Origin: Edwardsiella tarda ATCC 15947 = NBRC 105688
Lineage (GTDB): Bacteria > Pseudomonadota > Gammaproteobacteria > Enterobacterales > Enterobacteriaceae
Direction: 5' to 3'
DNA length: 64,000 nucleotides
NCBI RefSeq assembly: GCF_003113495.2
Contig: NZ_CP084506.1
Coordinates: forward strand, 434,001-498,000
In this document: in pieces, positions 56,510 to 64,000 of the stretch
How the letters are laid out: every line of letters starts with the position of its first letter
Position numbering within the stretch: position 1 is the first letter of the stretch
The notes under the pieces: generated by a model
Databases searched by the model: none
What the model was told of the DNA's origin: nothing
What the model saw: the letters and a program-made list of their open reading frames with translations, nothing else
Made by a program: the position numbers and the translations under genes

Positions 56510-58201
56510 GTGATCAGTGATTTCCTGCGGCTGCTGGCCGTGTTCGAGCGGGCGGCGTTGATGTTGATGATGCTGTTCTTCCTGACCCGCATCCGCCCCT
56601 TTCAATCGTTATTGCAGAAACAGAATCGTTCGGCCCTGGAGCTGGCTACCGTGTCGGTACTGTTCTGCGCCTTCGCGGTGTTTAGCACCTATACCGGCCT
56701 GCGGGTCGAAGGGGCGCTGATCAATGTGCGCATCATCGCCATCATCGCTGGCGGCATCCTGTTTGGCCCCTGGGTGGGGATCCCCGCCGGGATCGTCTCC
56801 GGGGTGCATCGTTATCTGATCGATGTGGACGGTTACACCTCGTTGCCCTGTCTGCTGAGCAGCGTGGTGGCCGGGCTGTTGGCGACGCTGATCTACTACC
56901 GCGCGCGCCGTTCGCGCCTCTGGCTGTATGGCATCCTGGCCGGGATGGCGTGCGAGGGGTTGACCATGCTGTTGATCCTGCTGCTGACCAAGCCCCATGC
57001 CGTGGGGATCGCCATCGTCAGTAAGATTGGGGTGCCGATGATCGTCGGGGCGATCTGCATCGGCCTGATCATCCGCCTGGTGCAGGATCTCAACGATGAG
57101 AAGGAGCTGATCGCCGCGCGTCAGGCCAAGCTGGCGATGGATGTCGCCAACCAGACCTTGCCCTATTTTCACCAGATCACGCGCAGCGCCTTCGAGTCCG
57201 TATGCGAGATCATTCGCCGCGAGATCGGCGCCGATGCGGTGGCGATCACCGATACGCAGGATGTGCTGGCCTATGCCGGTACCGGGCGTGAATGCTACGC
57301 GCTGGAGGGGCATCACGCCATCAGTCAGCTGACACGCGAGGCGGTGGAGAGCGGGCAGATCCTGCTGAACAATAACCTACGTAGCTACAATCTGTCGGAC
57401 TTCCATTCGGTGATCATCATTCCGTTGCGTGAGCAGCAGGAGGCGGTGACCGGGACGTTGAAGATCTACTACCGTCGCCGCTATCGCATCACCGGCGCGC
57501 TGCGCGAGTTGGCGGTGGGATTGTCGCAACTGATGTCGACGCAGATGGCGGTGGCGCGCATGGAGCAGCTACGCGAAGGGGCGCGTAAGGCCGAGTTCAG
57601 CGCGTTGCAGAGCAAGATCAATCCCCATTTCCTGTTTAATGCCCTGAATGCCATCTCGTCGCTGATCCGCCTCGATCCGGATAAGGCGCGCCAGTTGATC
57701 GCCTCGCTGGCCGACTACCTGCGTTACAATCTGGCGCGCGGCGATCGGCTGATCGATCTGGCGGAGGAGCTGATGCAGGTGCGTAACTACATCGCCATCG
57801 AACAGGCGCGCTTCGGCGATCGCTTGCAGGTGATCTTCGCCCTGGATCCGGTGTCGATCTCCCTGCCCAGCCTGCTGTTGCAACCGCTGGTGGAGAACGC
57901 CATCCTGCATGGCATTCAGCCGCGCAGCGGGCCGGGACGGGTGACCATCGAGGTGCGTGATGAGCCGGAGCGGGTGCGCATCGCGGTACGCGATACCGGT
58001 TATGGCATCAGCCAGGCGGTGATCGAACAGGTGGCGCGCGGCGAGCCGAGCGGGGATAGCATCGGCCTGAGCAATGTCCAGCAGCGTCTGCAACTGCTCT
58101 ACGGCGAGGGGCTGCGCATTCGCCGCCTGGAGCCGGGAACCGAAGTCTGTTTCTATTTGCCGAAAGCGGGAGGGGCGCATGCTGACAGCGATCATTGTTG
58201 A
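56510..58201 (+). CDS. pyrS: Pyruvate-sensing histidine kinase PyrS (YpdA), LytS family
   Basis: 563 residues, starting at a GTG with a GAGG site. It has an N-terminal 5TM-LYT sensor ('GGILFGPWVGIPAGIVSGVH', about 75-110), a GAF-like middle, and a LytS-type kinase domain with phospho-His in 'INPHFLFNALNAISS' (near 372) and ATPase end 'LLQPLVENAILHG'. It is nearer to E. coli YpdA than to BtsS (YehU) along its length. YpdA/YpdB responds to external pyruvate and switches on yhjX, and all three genes lie together here. Confidence 0.92.
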   Translation: MISDFLRLLAVFERAALMLMMLFFLTRIRPFQSLLQKQNRSALELATVSVLFCAFAVFSTYTGLRVEGALINVRIIAIIAGGILFGPWVGIPAGIVSGVHRYLIDVDGYTSLPCLLSSVVAGLLATLIYYRARRSRLWLYGILAGMACEGLTMLLILLLTKPHAVGIAIVSKIGVPMIVGAICIGLIIRLVQDLNDEKELIAARQAKLAMDVANQTLPYFHQITRSAFESVCEIIRREIGADAVAITDTQDVLAYAGTGRECYALEGHHAISQLTREAVESGQILLNNNLRSYNLSDFHSVIIIPLREQQEAVTGTLKIYYRRRYRITGALRELAVGLSQLMSTQMAVARMEQLREGARKAEFSALQSKINPHFLFNALNAISSLIRLDPDKARQLIASLADYLRYNLARGDRLIDLAEELMQVRNYIAIEQARFGDRLQVIFALDPVSISLPSLLLQPLVENAILHGIQPRSGPGRVTIEVRDEPERVRIAVRDTGYGISQAVIEQVARGEPSGDSIGLSNVQQRLQLLYGEGLRIRRLEPGTEVCFYLPKAGGAHADSDHC

Positions 58202-58916
58202 AGACGAATATCTGGCGCGTGAAGAGTTGGCCTACCTGATCGGCCGTCATAGCCAGATCCGGGTGCAGGCGCAGTTTGAGGATGGCTTGGCGGCGTTCAA
58301 ATACCTCCAGACGCATCGCGTGGATGTGCTGTTTCTCGACATCCAGATCCCCTCCATCGACGGGATGATGCTGGCGCGCAACCTGTTGAGCCAGCAGCAT
58401 GGCGAGGAGGGGCCGGCGGTGGTGTTCGTGACCGCCTACAAGGAGTTTGCCGCCGAGGCCTTCGAGCTGGAGGTGTTTAACTACATTCTCAAGCCCTATA
58501 ACGAGGCGCGTATCATCCAGGTGCTGCAACAGCTGGAGCAGCAGGCGCGTCGCCCGCCGCTCAGCACGGCGGAGAGCGCCGCCCCGGCGGCGACGGTCAA
58601 CCTCACCAAGGGTGAACGTATCATCGTCACCCCCTGTGAGCAGATTTACTATGCCGAGGCCGACGAGAAGCTGACCTACGTGTATACCCGCGATGATCGT
58701 TTCGTCTTGTCGATGAGCCTAAGCGAGTTTATCAGCCGCTTGCCGACGGAGCGCTTCTTTCGTTGCCACCGCTCCTACTGCGTCAACATCGATAAGATCA
58801 GCGAGATCGTCCCCTGGTTCAATAGCACCTACTTGATCCACCTGCATGATCTGACGTTTGAGGTGCCCGTTAGCCGCAGCAACATCAAGGCCTTCCGCCA
58901 GTTGATGCGTTTATAG
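58180..58916 (+). CDS. pyrR: Response regulator PyrR (YpdB), LytTR DNA-binding
   Basis: About 245 residues from the ATG at 58180, overlapping pyrS by 22 bp. The receiver has phospho-acceptor Asp54 in 'VDVLFLDIQIPS' and 'FVTAYKEFAAEAFELEVFNY'. The LytTR domain (about 135-243) has 'VNLTKGERIIVTPCEQIYYA' and 'RFFRCHRSYCVNIDKISEI'. It activates yhjX through repeats found just downstream. A longer frame from 58074 would overlap pyrS heavily and lacks the receiver N-terminus. Confidence 0.93.
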
Positions 58917-58918
58917 CC

Positions 58919-58970
58919 TGCATTCCATTCCCCATGGGCTGCATTTCATTCCTCTCATCGTGCATCTCAT
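58919..58970 (+). promoter_or_regulatory. Three PyrR (YpdB) boxes before yhjX
   Basis: TGCATTCCAT (58919), TGCATTTCAT (58940) and TGCATCTCAT (58961) stand exactly 21 bp apart. The known YpdB site in E. coli is GGCATTTCAT as a direct repeat with an 11-bp spacer, the same period. A -10-like TATAGT follows at 59003-59008. Confidence 0.82.
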
Positions 58971-59062
58971 GCCTTTTTCGCCCGCCTCGCGCGGGCGTGC
59001 GCCTATAGTGCCCAGTATTCGGCAGCCCGCCGCTGCCGCCAACTGACATTCACGAGGTAACT

Positions 59063-60286
59063 ATGGATCCGCATTCCCGCCAACGCACCCGCGTACTGAC
59101 GCTGATCGGTACGGTCATTACCCAGTTTGCCCTCGGCTCGGTGTACACCTGGAGCCTGTTCAACGCCCAACTGTCGCAGCGCCTCGATGAGCCGGTGAGC
59201 CAGGTCGCCTTTACCTTCGGCCTACTCAGCCTGTCGTTGGCGCTGGCCTCCTCCTTGGCGGGTAAGTTACAGGAGCGTTTCGGCGTGCGGCGCGTGACGC
59301 AGGGGGCGGGGATCGCCTTGGGGGTCGGCTTCTTCCTGACCGCTCACGCCCATAATCTGCTGATGCTCTATCTGTGCGCCGGGGTGATGGTCGGGCTGGC
59401 CGACGGCGCCGGTTACCTGATGACGCTCTCCAACTGTGTGAAATGGTTCCCGCAGCGCAAGGGGCTGGTCTCCGCCTGCGCCATCGGCGCCTATGGCCTG
59501 GGGAGTCTGGGCTTCAAGTTTATTAACGGTGTGCTGTTGAGCCACGTCGGCCTGGCACAGGCCTTCGTTTACTGGGGCATCATCGCCATGGTGATGGTGT
59601 TGTGCGGCAGTCTGCTGATGCGCGACGCGCCGCAGCGCCAGGAGGCCAGCGCGCAGAGCGCCGAGGCGGGCAGCCGGGTCGATTTCACGCTGGCTCAGGC
59701 GATGCGCCTGCCGCAGTACTGGGTCTTGGCGCTGATCTTCCTCTCCGCCTGCATGAGCGGCTTGTATGTCATCGGGGTGGCGAAGGATATCGGCGAGCAT
59801 ATGGCACATCTCGCCAGCGGCATCGCCGCCGGGGCGGTCGCGGTGATCGCCGTCGCCAACCTGGCTGGGCGTCTGGTGTTGGGAGTGTTGTCGGATAAGA
59901 TGGCGCGCATTCGGGTGATCTCGTTGGCGCAAGTGGTGACGCTGCTGGGGATGGCGCTGTTGCTGTTCGTACCGTTGAATGAGACGCTGTTTTACCTGGC
60001 GGTCGCCTGTATCGCCTTTAGCTTCGGTGGCACCATCACCGTCTATCCTTCGCTGGTCAGCGACTTCTTCGGCCTGAATAACCTGACCAAAAACTACGGC
60101 GTGATCTACCTGGGCTTCGGCGTCGGCAGCATCATCGGCTCGATCGTCGCGGCGCTGTTCGGCGGCTTTATGGCGACCTTCTATCTGATCTTCGCCCTGT
60201 TGCTGGTCACCCTGTGTTGCTCGCTGCGAGTCTCGCGTCCGCAGCAGGCGACGCTCCCTTCCGGGAATCTGGCGCTGGAGTCATAA
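59063..60286 (+). CDS. yhjX: Pyruvate:proton symporter YhjX, MFS (OFA) family
   Basis: 407 residues with twelve membrane spans. The N-terminus 'TRVLTLIGTVITQFALGSVY', 'SLAGKLQERFGVRRVT' and 'GLYVIGVAKDIGEHMAHL' agree closely with E. coli YhjX. In E. coli its expression depends on YpdAB and pyruvate. The gene is directly downstream of pyrSR here, whereas it is unlinked in E. coli, so sensor, regulator and target are joined. Confidence 0.94.
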   Translation: MDPHSRQRTRVLTLIGTVITQFALGSVYTWSLFNAQLSQRLDEPVSQVAFTFGLLSLSLALASSLAGKLQERFGVRRVTQGAGIALGVGFFLTAHAHNLLMLYLCAGVMVGLADGAGYLMTLSNCVKWFPQRKGLVSACAIGAYGLGSLGFKFINGVLLSHVGLAQAFVYWGIIAMVMVLCGSLLMRDAPQRQEASAQSAEAGSRVDFTLAQAMRLPQYWVLALIFLSACMSGLYVIGVAKDIGEHMAHLASGIAAGAVAVIAVANLAGRLVLGVLSDKMARIRVISLAQVVTLLGMALLLFVPLNETLFYLAVACIAFSFGGTITVYPSLVSDFFGLNNLTKNYGVIYLGFGVGSIIGSIVAALFGGFMATFYLIFALLLVTLCCSLRVSRPQQATLPSGNLALES

Positions 60287-60311
60287 CGCCCTTGGCTTTC
60301 GCCGAAACGAC

Positions 60312-60334
60312 AACGCCGCCCATTGGGCGGCGTT
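60312..60334. terminator. Bidirectional hairpin between yhjX and the RpiB-family gene
   Basis: AACGCCGCCCA / TTGGGCGGCGTT forms a strong stem between the convergent genes. A T run is lacking. Confidence 0.6.
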
Positions 60335-60353
60335 GCGCTATGGATGTATCGCC

Positions 60354-60995
60354 TTAGGCGGCCAGTAGGCTACGCACGAAGTCGATGATCGCCGCATCCT
60401 GGCCCTGTTCGAATAGGCACTGCTGGAAGCGAGCACCGCCGACGGCGGTCTTCAGCAGATCGCCATCGATGGCGCGCAGGGTGTCTAAGTAGTCATCCTT
60501 GATCACCGCGGCCTTGACCTGGTTGAGGATGGCGGCGTTGCGGACCTGTGGTTCGCGACGCTCTTGCGGATACCCTTGGCCACGCTCACCGGCGAAGGCC
60601 TTCTCGAAGATGTAGCGCAGGTTCAGCTCGGCGCCCCAGCCGAACCCCTTGGCGAACGGCAGGGAGAGGGCGTTGCCGTTGTTGATCTGGGCGAACAGGA
60701 AGGCGTCGGCCGGATCGATGCAGTAACCGCACACCACGCCCGGATGGGCGTTGAGGGAGAGCAGGGCGCCCTGGCCGGTGCCGCAGCCGGTGACCACAAA
60801 GTCGACCGCCTTGGCATTGAGCAGGATGCTGGCCATGATCCCCAGGTGAATGTAGGTCAGATGGTGATCCTGTTCGTCGCTCATGCCGACGTTATAGACC
60901 TGATGTCCGCCAGCCTGCGCGACGGCGTTAAGCTCCTGCAACACCACGGCGTTCTTGGCGGCCTGGCTGTTTTCCATCATTAGTGCAATTTTCAC
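60354..60995 (-). CDS. RpiB/LacA/LacB-family sugar-phosphate isomerase
   Basis: 213 residues. The RpiB core (about 1-145) holds the active-site region 'VVTGCGTGQGALLSLNAHPG' (about 67-86, Cys in 'GCGTGQG') and 'NNGNALSLPFAKGF'. A C-terminal extension of about 65 residues makes it longer than RpiB (about 150). It would interconvert aldose and ketose phosphates. No sugar operon accompanies it, so the substrate is unknown. Its AT-rich promoter lies at about 61100-61140. Confidence 0.82.
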   Translation of the reverse strand: MKIALMMENSQAAKNAVVLQELNAVAQAGGHQVYNVGMSDEQDHHLTYIHLGIMASILLNAKAVDFVVTGCGTGQGALLSLNAHPGVVCGYCIDPADAFLFAQINNGNALSLPFAKGFGWGAELNLRYIFEKAFAGERGQGYPQERREPQVRNAAILNQVKAAVIKDDYLDTLRAIDGDLLKTAVGGARFQQCLFEQGQDAAIIDFVRSLLAA

Positions 60996-61422
60996 AACAT
61001 ATCCTTACATCGTAACCCAAGAGAAGGGCGGCGATCTCCGCCGGGGGAAGGCCCGCGGGGGCGGAAATCCATCCGCGTGTCTGGGGGTAGTCTACTGTCA
61101 GCGGTCTATCAATTCAATTAAATTGAAATTGTGTTTTATTATTTGCGATGTGGCACACAGCCTGCCCTCGCGGGTCAGGTGCGTGAAAAAAAAGCCGACG
61201 GAGGGGACGTGGACCGAGGAAGGTTGGCTGAGGAGCACCTCCTCATCCGCCGGCATCAAGGCCTACGGCCGAGACACGTCGACGCATACCGCGCCGGGTG
61301 ACGTGCGGGCCGTGGGCAGGATGACACGGCGACGGCCCGCCGCGTCATCAATGGCGTGTGGGTGGGAGCTCCCACACGGTGAGGCGATCAGCGTCGCCCC
61401 GTGAGCGGGCGCCGGCGCGGCG
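60996..61422. promoter_or_regulatory. Intergenic region between the isomerase and cadA
   Basis: 427 bp. A sharply AT-rich patch (about 61105-61150) probably holds the isomerase promoter. A hairpin GTGTGGG / CCCACAC (61359-61380) past the cadA stop may act as its terminator. No coding sequence seen. Confidence 0.4.
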
Positions 61423-63564
61423 TCATGAGGCCGACTTCAGCACCTTGACAGTATAGTGCCCGTCGGCCTGGCGATAGGCGCCATGGATGTCGGTCTCGAA
61501 GCCGGGATAGTGCGCGCCGATCTCACACAGCATCTGTAGGAACTCCAGCACCGGGCGACTCTCCTCCGTCAGCATCTCTCCCGGCATCACCAGCGGTACG
61601 CCCGGTGGGTAGGGGAGGATCATGTTGGCATTCACCCGGCCTATCATCTCGTCGAGCGCGATCTCTTCGGCCTGGCCGCGTAACTCCTGCTGGAAGGCGT
61701 CGTGCGGATTCAGTACCGGGGTCGGCAACACCGCGAAGGCGCGGTACATCAGATCCGGCAGGTTATGGTGTTGGATCAGGGCATGGATCCCTTGGGCCAA
61801 CGCCTGGACGCGCATGTTTTCATAGAACTCGGGATCTTCGCGGTACAGCGACGGCAGCATGTTCTTGACGCGCAGGTTCAAATCGTAGGCGCGCTTGAAG
61901 TCGGTCAGCGCCCGCAGCAGGCTGAGTGCCTTGGTCTTGTCGATACCGATACTGAACAGGAACAATAGGTTATACGGCCCGGTCTTCTCGACGATGATGC
62001 CATGTTCGTCGAGATACTTGGCGACGATGGCGGCGGGAATGCCCTCGTCCGCCAGGGTACCATCGGCCTTCATCCCCGGCGTCAGCAGGGTGACCTTGAT
62101 CGGGTCGAGGTACATGTGGTTGTCGTCGATCTCTTTGAAGCCGTGCCAGGTCGCGTTGGGTTCCAGCTTCCAGCAGGCGACGTCGTCGATGTTATCCGGC
62201 TGCCAGACATCGAAGAACCATCCGTCGGATTCGGCACGTAGCCGTTTGATCTCTTTACGGAAACGAATGGCGCGTTCGATGGAGCCTTGGATCAGTCGCT
62301 TGCCCGCCTGGCCCTTCATCATCGCGGCGGCGGTTTCGATGGAGGCCACGATGCCGTAGTGCGGCGACGTGGAGGTGTGCATCATGTAGGCTTCGTTGAA
62401 GGTCTCGGGATTGTAGTCCCCCTTCACATGGATCATGGATGCCTGAGAGAAGGCGGCCAGCAGCTTATGGGTCGACTGGGTCTCATAGATCACCTTGCCC
62501 TCGACCCGCTCGCCGCTCATGCCGCTCATGCCCTGGTAGATCGGGCTAAAGTTGGTGTAGGGTACCCAGGCGGAGTCGAAGTGGATGGATTTTACCTCCA
62601 GGGTCCGCTTGATATATTCCGCGTTATAGAACAGGCCATCATAGGTGGAGTTGGTCACCACGGCGTGTACCGGCCAGGTGGCGTGCGGGGTGTTCTTCAC
62701 TCGTTCGGCGATGGTGTCGTGGGCGAACTCACTCTTCGGAATGCCACCCAGGATACCGTAGGCGTTGCGCGTCGGGCGCAGATAAATCGGGGTCACGTCG
62801 CTCATCATCATCAGGTGGGTCAGCGACTTGTGGCAGTTGCGGTCGATCAGGATGGTGCTACCGGCCGGTGCGGCATACATGCCGACGATCTTATTGGCGG
62901 TGGAGGTGCCGTTGGTCACCATGTAGCTGCGATCGGCGTTGAAGGTGCGGGCGATGTACTCTTCGGCCTCCTTATGGGGCCCGGAGTGGCCCAGCAGCGA
63001 ACCCAGCTCGGAGACGGAGATGGAGATGTCGGACTTCATGGTGTTGGCGCCGAAAAAGTCATAAAACAGGCTGCCGACCGGGCTCTTCTGGAAGGCGGTG
63101 CCGCCCATGTGGCCGGGCGTGCAGAAGGTATATTTGCCCTCTTGCACGTAGTGAAACAGCGCCTTGGTCAGCGGTGGCAGGATGGCGTCGATATACTGGT
63201 CGGTGCCCTGGCGGATCTTGGCGGCGATATCGGCCGCCGCACCCAGCGCGTACTCGAAGAAGCGAATATTCATGCGCAGATCACCCAGGCTAACGTCCAG
63301 GGTGGAGTGGGTGTTGGCGAAGGCATACAGCGGCAGCAGCTCGTTGAGTGCGCTGATCTGGGTGCACAGATCCAGGCTGTAACTGTCCCAATCAAACACC
63401 ACCCCGGCCAGTTGGGCGTTGTTACGCACCAGATCCAGCAGATCGTCGACCGAGGTGCTTTCCACGATGTTGAAACCCCGCTGGCGCAGCTGCGCATACA
63501 ACTCGTCCAGCGGGATGCGCTTGAAGGTCGGCGCCGGGTTACACAAAAATAGGATGTCTTTCAT
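61423..63564 (-). CDS. cadA: Inducible lysine decarboxylase
   Basis: 713 residues of a fold type I PLP decarboxylase, close to E. coli CadA (715). It has an N-terminal wing domain (1-130), a PLP domain with Schiff-base lysine in 'TQSTHKLLAAFSQASMIHVK' and a C-terminal domain ending 'HGAYRQADGHYTVKVLK'. Lysine is turned into cadaverine, using up a proton, which gives acid resistance. The transporter gene is 15 bp upstream. Extensive matches to CadA ('GKYTFCTPGHMGGTAFQKSP') exclude AdiA and SpeF. Confidence 0.96.
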   Translation of the reverse strand: MKDILFLCNPAPTFKRIPLDELYAQLRQRGFNIVESTSVDDLLDLVRNNAQLAGVVFDWDSYSLDLCTQISALNELLPLYAFANTHSTLDVSLGDLRMNIRFFEYALGAAADIAAKIRQGTDQYIDAILPPLTKALFHYVQEGKYTFCTPGHMGGTAFQKSPVGSLFYDFFGANTMKSDISISVSELGSLLGHSGPHKEAEEYIARTFNADRSYMVTNGTSTANKIVGMYAAPAGSTILIDRNCHKSLTHLMMMSDVTPIYLRPTRNAYGILGGIPKSEFAHDTIAERVKNTPHATWPVHAVVTNSTYDGLFYNAEYIKRTLEVKSIHFDSAWVPYTNFSPIYQGMSGMSGERVEGKVIYETQSTHKLLAAFSQASMIHVKGDYNPETFNEAYMMHTSTSPHYGIVASIETAAAMMKGQAGKRLIQGSIERAIRFRKEIKRLRAESDGWFFDVWQPDNIDDVACWKLEPNATWHGFKEIDDNHMYLDPIKVTLLTPGMKADGTLADEGIPAAIVAKYLDEHGIIVEKTGPYNLLFLFSIGIDKTKALSLLRALTDFKRAYDLNLRVKNMLPSLYREDPEFYENMRVQALAQGIHALIQHHNLPDLMYRAFAVLPTPVLNPHDAFQQELRGQAEEIALDEMIGRVNANMILPYPPGVPLVMPGEMLTEESRPVLEFLQMLCEIGAHYPGFETDIHGAYRQADGHYTVKVLKSAS

Positions 63565-63579
63565 TGAACCGTCTCCATG

Positions 63580-64000
63580 TTAAACATGTTGGATCTTGTC
63601 TTTCGGGCAGGTGTTGTTGTCCCGCACGAACAAGCCGTAGCAGCTCCAACCGGCGAAGGTGACCAGTGATCCCATCAGCATGGCGTCGGAACCGGAGGAG
63701 TAGAGGGCGTAGAAGCTGTAGACCGTGCCGATGATGGCGGTGAACAGGATCATCACATGGGTCTTGTTGGCCATCTTGTAGAGCCGGTGCATCGGGATCA
63801 GCGCCGCCATCGACAGGATGTAAGGGATCAGGTTGGTGACCACCGCCAGGTTAACCAAGGAATTGAACTGATTATTCAGCGAGGGGCTGATGGTCATTAA
63901 TGACAGGATGGTTTGCGCCACCCCCAGAATGATCATCCCGGCGATCGGCGCATCCTTGGCGGTGACTTTGGCGAAGATATGCGGGAAGTAGCCGATGTCG
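63580..64000 (-). CDS. Amino acid/polyamine antiporter, C-terminal part (N-terminus beyond window)
   Basis: About 140 residues are visible, open to the window edge. The visible part, 'GYFPHIFAKVTAKDAPIAGM', 'LMTISPSLNNQFNSLVNLAV' and 'VTNLIPYILSMAALI', is closer to the putrescine-ornithine antiporter PotE than to E. coli CadB as I recall them. In context (15 bp before cadA) it most likely swaps lysine for cadaverine. The gene name is left open because the similarity and the context differ. Confidence 0.8.
   Translation of the reverse strand, partial: DIGYFPHIFAKVTAKDAPIAGMIILGVAQTILSLMTISPSLNNQFNSLVNLAVVTNLIPYILSMAALIPMHRLYKMANKTHVMILFTAIIGTVYSFYALYSSGSDAMLMGSLVTFAGWSCYGLFVRDNNTCPKDKIQHV

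Noticed and set aside
56510..58916. BtsS/BtsR (YehU/YehT) assignment of the LytS-type pair
   Set aside because: Sequence detail is closer to YpdA/YpdB, and the adjacent yhjX with PyrR-type boxes supports that choice.
62287..63552. Open frame of 421 codons opposite cadA
   Set aside because: A shadow of a well-conserved gene. The composition is antisense-like (Gly/His/Val-rich).

Overview
The window looks like a chromosome segment of an enterobacterium of the Hafniaceae, most like Edwardsiella. This is inferred from GC-rich core genes, the E. coli-type order valS-holC-pepA-lptF-lptG ahead of tRNA-Leu(CAA), lysine decarboxylase, and the mix of accessory genes. No rRNA locus or database search supports the genus, so treat it as a good guess.

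Region 1 (1-11.9 kb) is core: a two-permease ABC protein cut by the window edge, valS, holC, pepA, the lipopolysaccharide exporter subunits lptF and lptG, ampH, ldtB and the leuX tRNA. Region 2 (11.9-31.2 kb) is a defence island beside leuX. It holds an HNH endonuclease of the phosphorothioate-DNA type, a frameshifted 5'-nucleotidase remnant, an EcoKI-like type I restriction system (hsdR, hsdM, hsdS) followed by an SOS-type symE, a two-gene Druantia type III system (druH, druE) and a small XRE regulator. hsdR-hsdM-hsdS-symE reproduces the order of the E. coli 'immigration control region', with Druantia in the place of mcrBC.

Region 3 (31.3-34.2 kb) is a lactose/cellobiose-family PTS operon with a TIM-barrel-like protein of unknown function between EIIC and EIIB. 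Region 4 (34.2-43.9 kb) is a surface-adhesin module flanked by about 100-bp imperfect direct repeats. It holds a MarT/FidL-like membrane regulator pair, two FimB/FimE-type recombinases, a candidate 308-bp invertible switch containing a perfect FNR-type box, a composite GrlA/LuxR-like regulator, and a three-gene Zir-like set in which an inverse-autotransporter barrel is followed by separate secreted proteins. The recombinases probably flip the switch and so phase-vary the regulator and, through it, the adhesin genes.

Region 5 (44-64 kb) is metabolic: a HAD dehalogenase, two unrecognised small genes between a second pair of repeats, an ascorbate-family PTS with a divergent LacI regulator, an MFS carboxylate transporter, a periplasmic 2H phosphoesterase, a CUT2 sugar ABC transporter with a GH4 glycosidase, the pyruvate-sensing pair pyrS-pyrR with its target yhjX (three PyrR-type boxes exactly 21 bp apart), an RpiB-family isomerase, cadA and the end of a PotE-like antiporter. 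The most interesting parts are the Zir-like locus with its phase switch, and the leuX defence island.
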